Below, one piece after another: positions 63,874-64,000 of a stretch of DNA of 64,000 nt (its first letter is position 1; each line of letters begins with the position of its first letter). Position numbers and translations under genes: made by a program. The notes under the pieces were generated by a model. That model was given only the letters and a program-made list of their open reading frames with translations, did no database searches and was not told the origin of the DNA. This stretch comes from Pocillopora verrucosa (lineage: Eukaryota > Cnidaria > Anthozoa > Scleractinia > Pocilloporidae). Where the stretch lies: the NCBI RefSeq assembly GCF_036669915.1, contig NC_089318.1:13349571-13413570 (forward strand). The letters run 5' to 3'.

Positions 63874-64000
63874 GTCCAATTCTAGTAGTGTGGTTATGCT
63901 CCTTGTTGACACAAAACCAGTCTCTCTACTCTGCCACATGGGAGATTTTGGATGTAGAGGAGGAGAATGTATGCCAGTTATAAAGATTGACGGTAGAAAG
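63874..64000 (+). CDS. USOMP5-like core exon, copy I (cut by window end)
   Basis: A 127-nt exon after acceptor CAAAG, ending exactly at the window edge. It reads SSVVMLLVDTKPVSLLCHMG then FGCRGGECMPVIKIDGRK. The frame is open, but the family block GDGGWTP is changed to RGGECMP: the invariant Trp is Cys and an Asp is Arg. Its flank (CCAATTCTAGTA) is closest to copy E, so a different subfamily member begins here. The rest lies beyond the window. Confidence 0.65.

Overview
The window reads as nuclear DNA of a cnidarian, most likely a scleractinian (stony) coral. It is AT-rich, with GT-AG introns and dense transposon debris. Its dominant feature is a same-strand tandem family of secreted multidomain genes: signal peptide, PAN/apple-like domain, EGF, calcium-binding-type EGF, short linker, and a fibrinogen-related C-terminal domain. 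I recognise the family as the one usually labelled 'uncharacterized skeletal organic matrix protein 5-like' (USOMP5-like) in coral genomes. That label is from memory, not from a search. No organellar, bacterial or viral gene content was seen.

Layout of the family, all on +. Copy A (403-1692) is cut by the left edge and has an early stop. Copy B (4254-8459) is complete except for a 7-nt insertion. Copy C (18301-18373) is only a signal exon, perhaps an alternative first exon of D. Copy D (20210-24387) is intact. Copy E (26435-33255) is a heavily broken pseudogene carrying three transposon insertions. E2 (33720-34018) is a last-exon fragment. Copy F (38254-44898) is intact. Copy G (46418-46490) is an orphan signal exon with a lost ATG. 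Copy H (51060-59371) has an intact frame but has lost the Ca-EGF exon. Copy I is a single exon ending at the right edge. Exon lengths and phases are nearly constant (73, 263 or 254, 115, 123, 37, 127, about 510 nt). This allowed exons to be assigned and lesions to be counted. Everything from 34 kb to 62 kb is a set of large segmental duplications of one gene-plus-spacer unit with unequal-recombination scars.

Between B and C lies a 7.9-kb DNA transposon (10015-17918) with 13-bp perfect terminal inverted repeats and a TTAA target-site duplication, consistent with the Kolobok superfamily. It carries a decayed THAP-domain transposase on + and, converging on it, a three-exon gene on - that encodes a P2X7-receptor-C-terminus-like Cys-rich domain. 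A second TTAA-flanked inverted-repeat element (12255-15073) sits inside the transposase. Removing it together with one TTAA restores the frame exactly at that point.

Other mobile DNA: LINE remnants (2190-3510, 32460-33122, 52860-53604), a Penelope-like element with GIY-YIG endonuclease and a hammerhead-ribozyme-like motif (30790-31860), a tRNA-derived SINE (37279-37530), a Ty3/gypsy pol remnant (62110-63820) and several foldback or MITE-like elements. The family genes appear to work alone, as secreted matrix or lectin-like proteins. Nothing in the window links them into a pathway.
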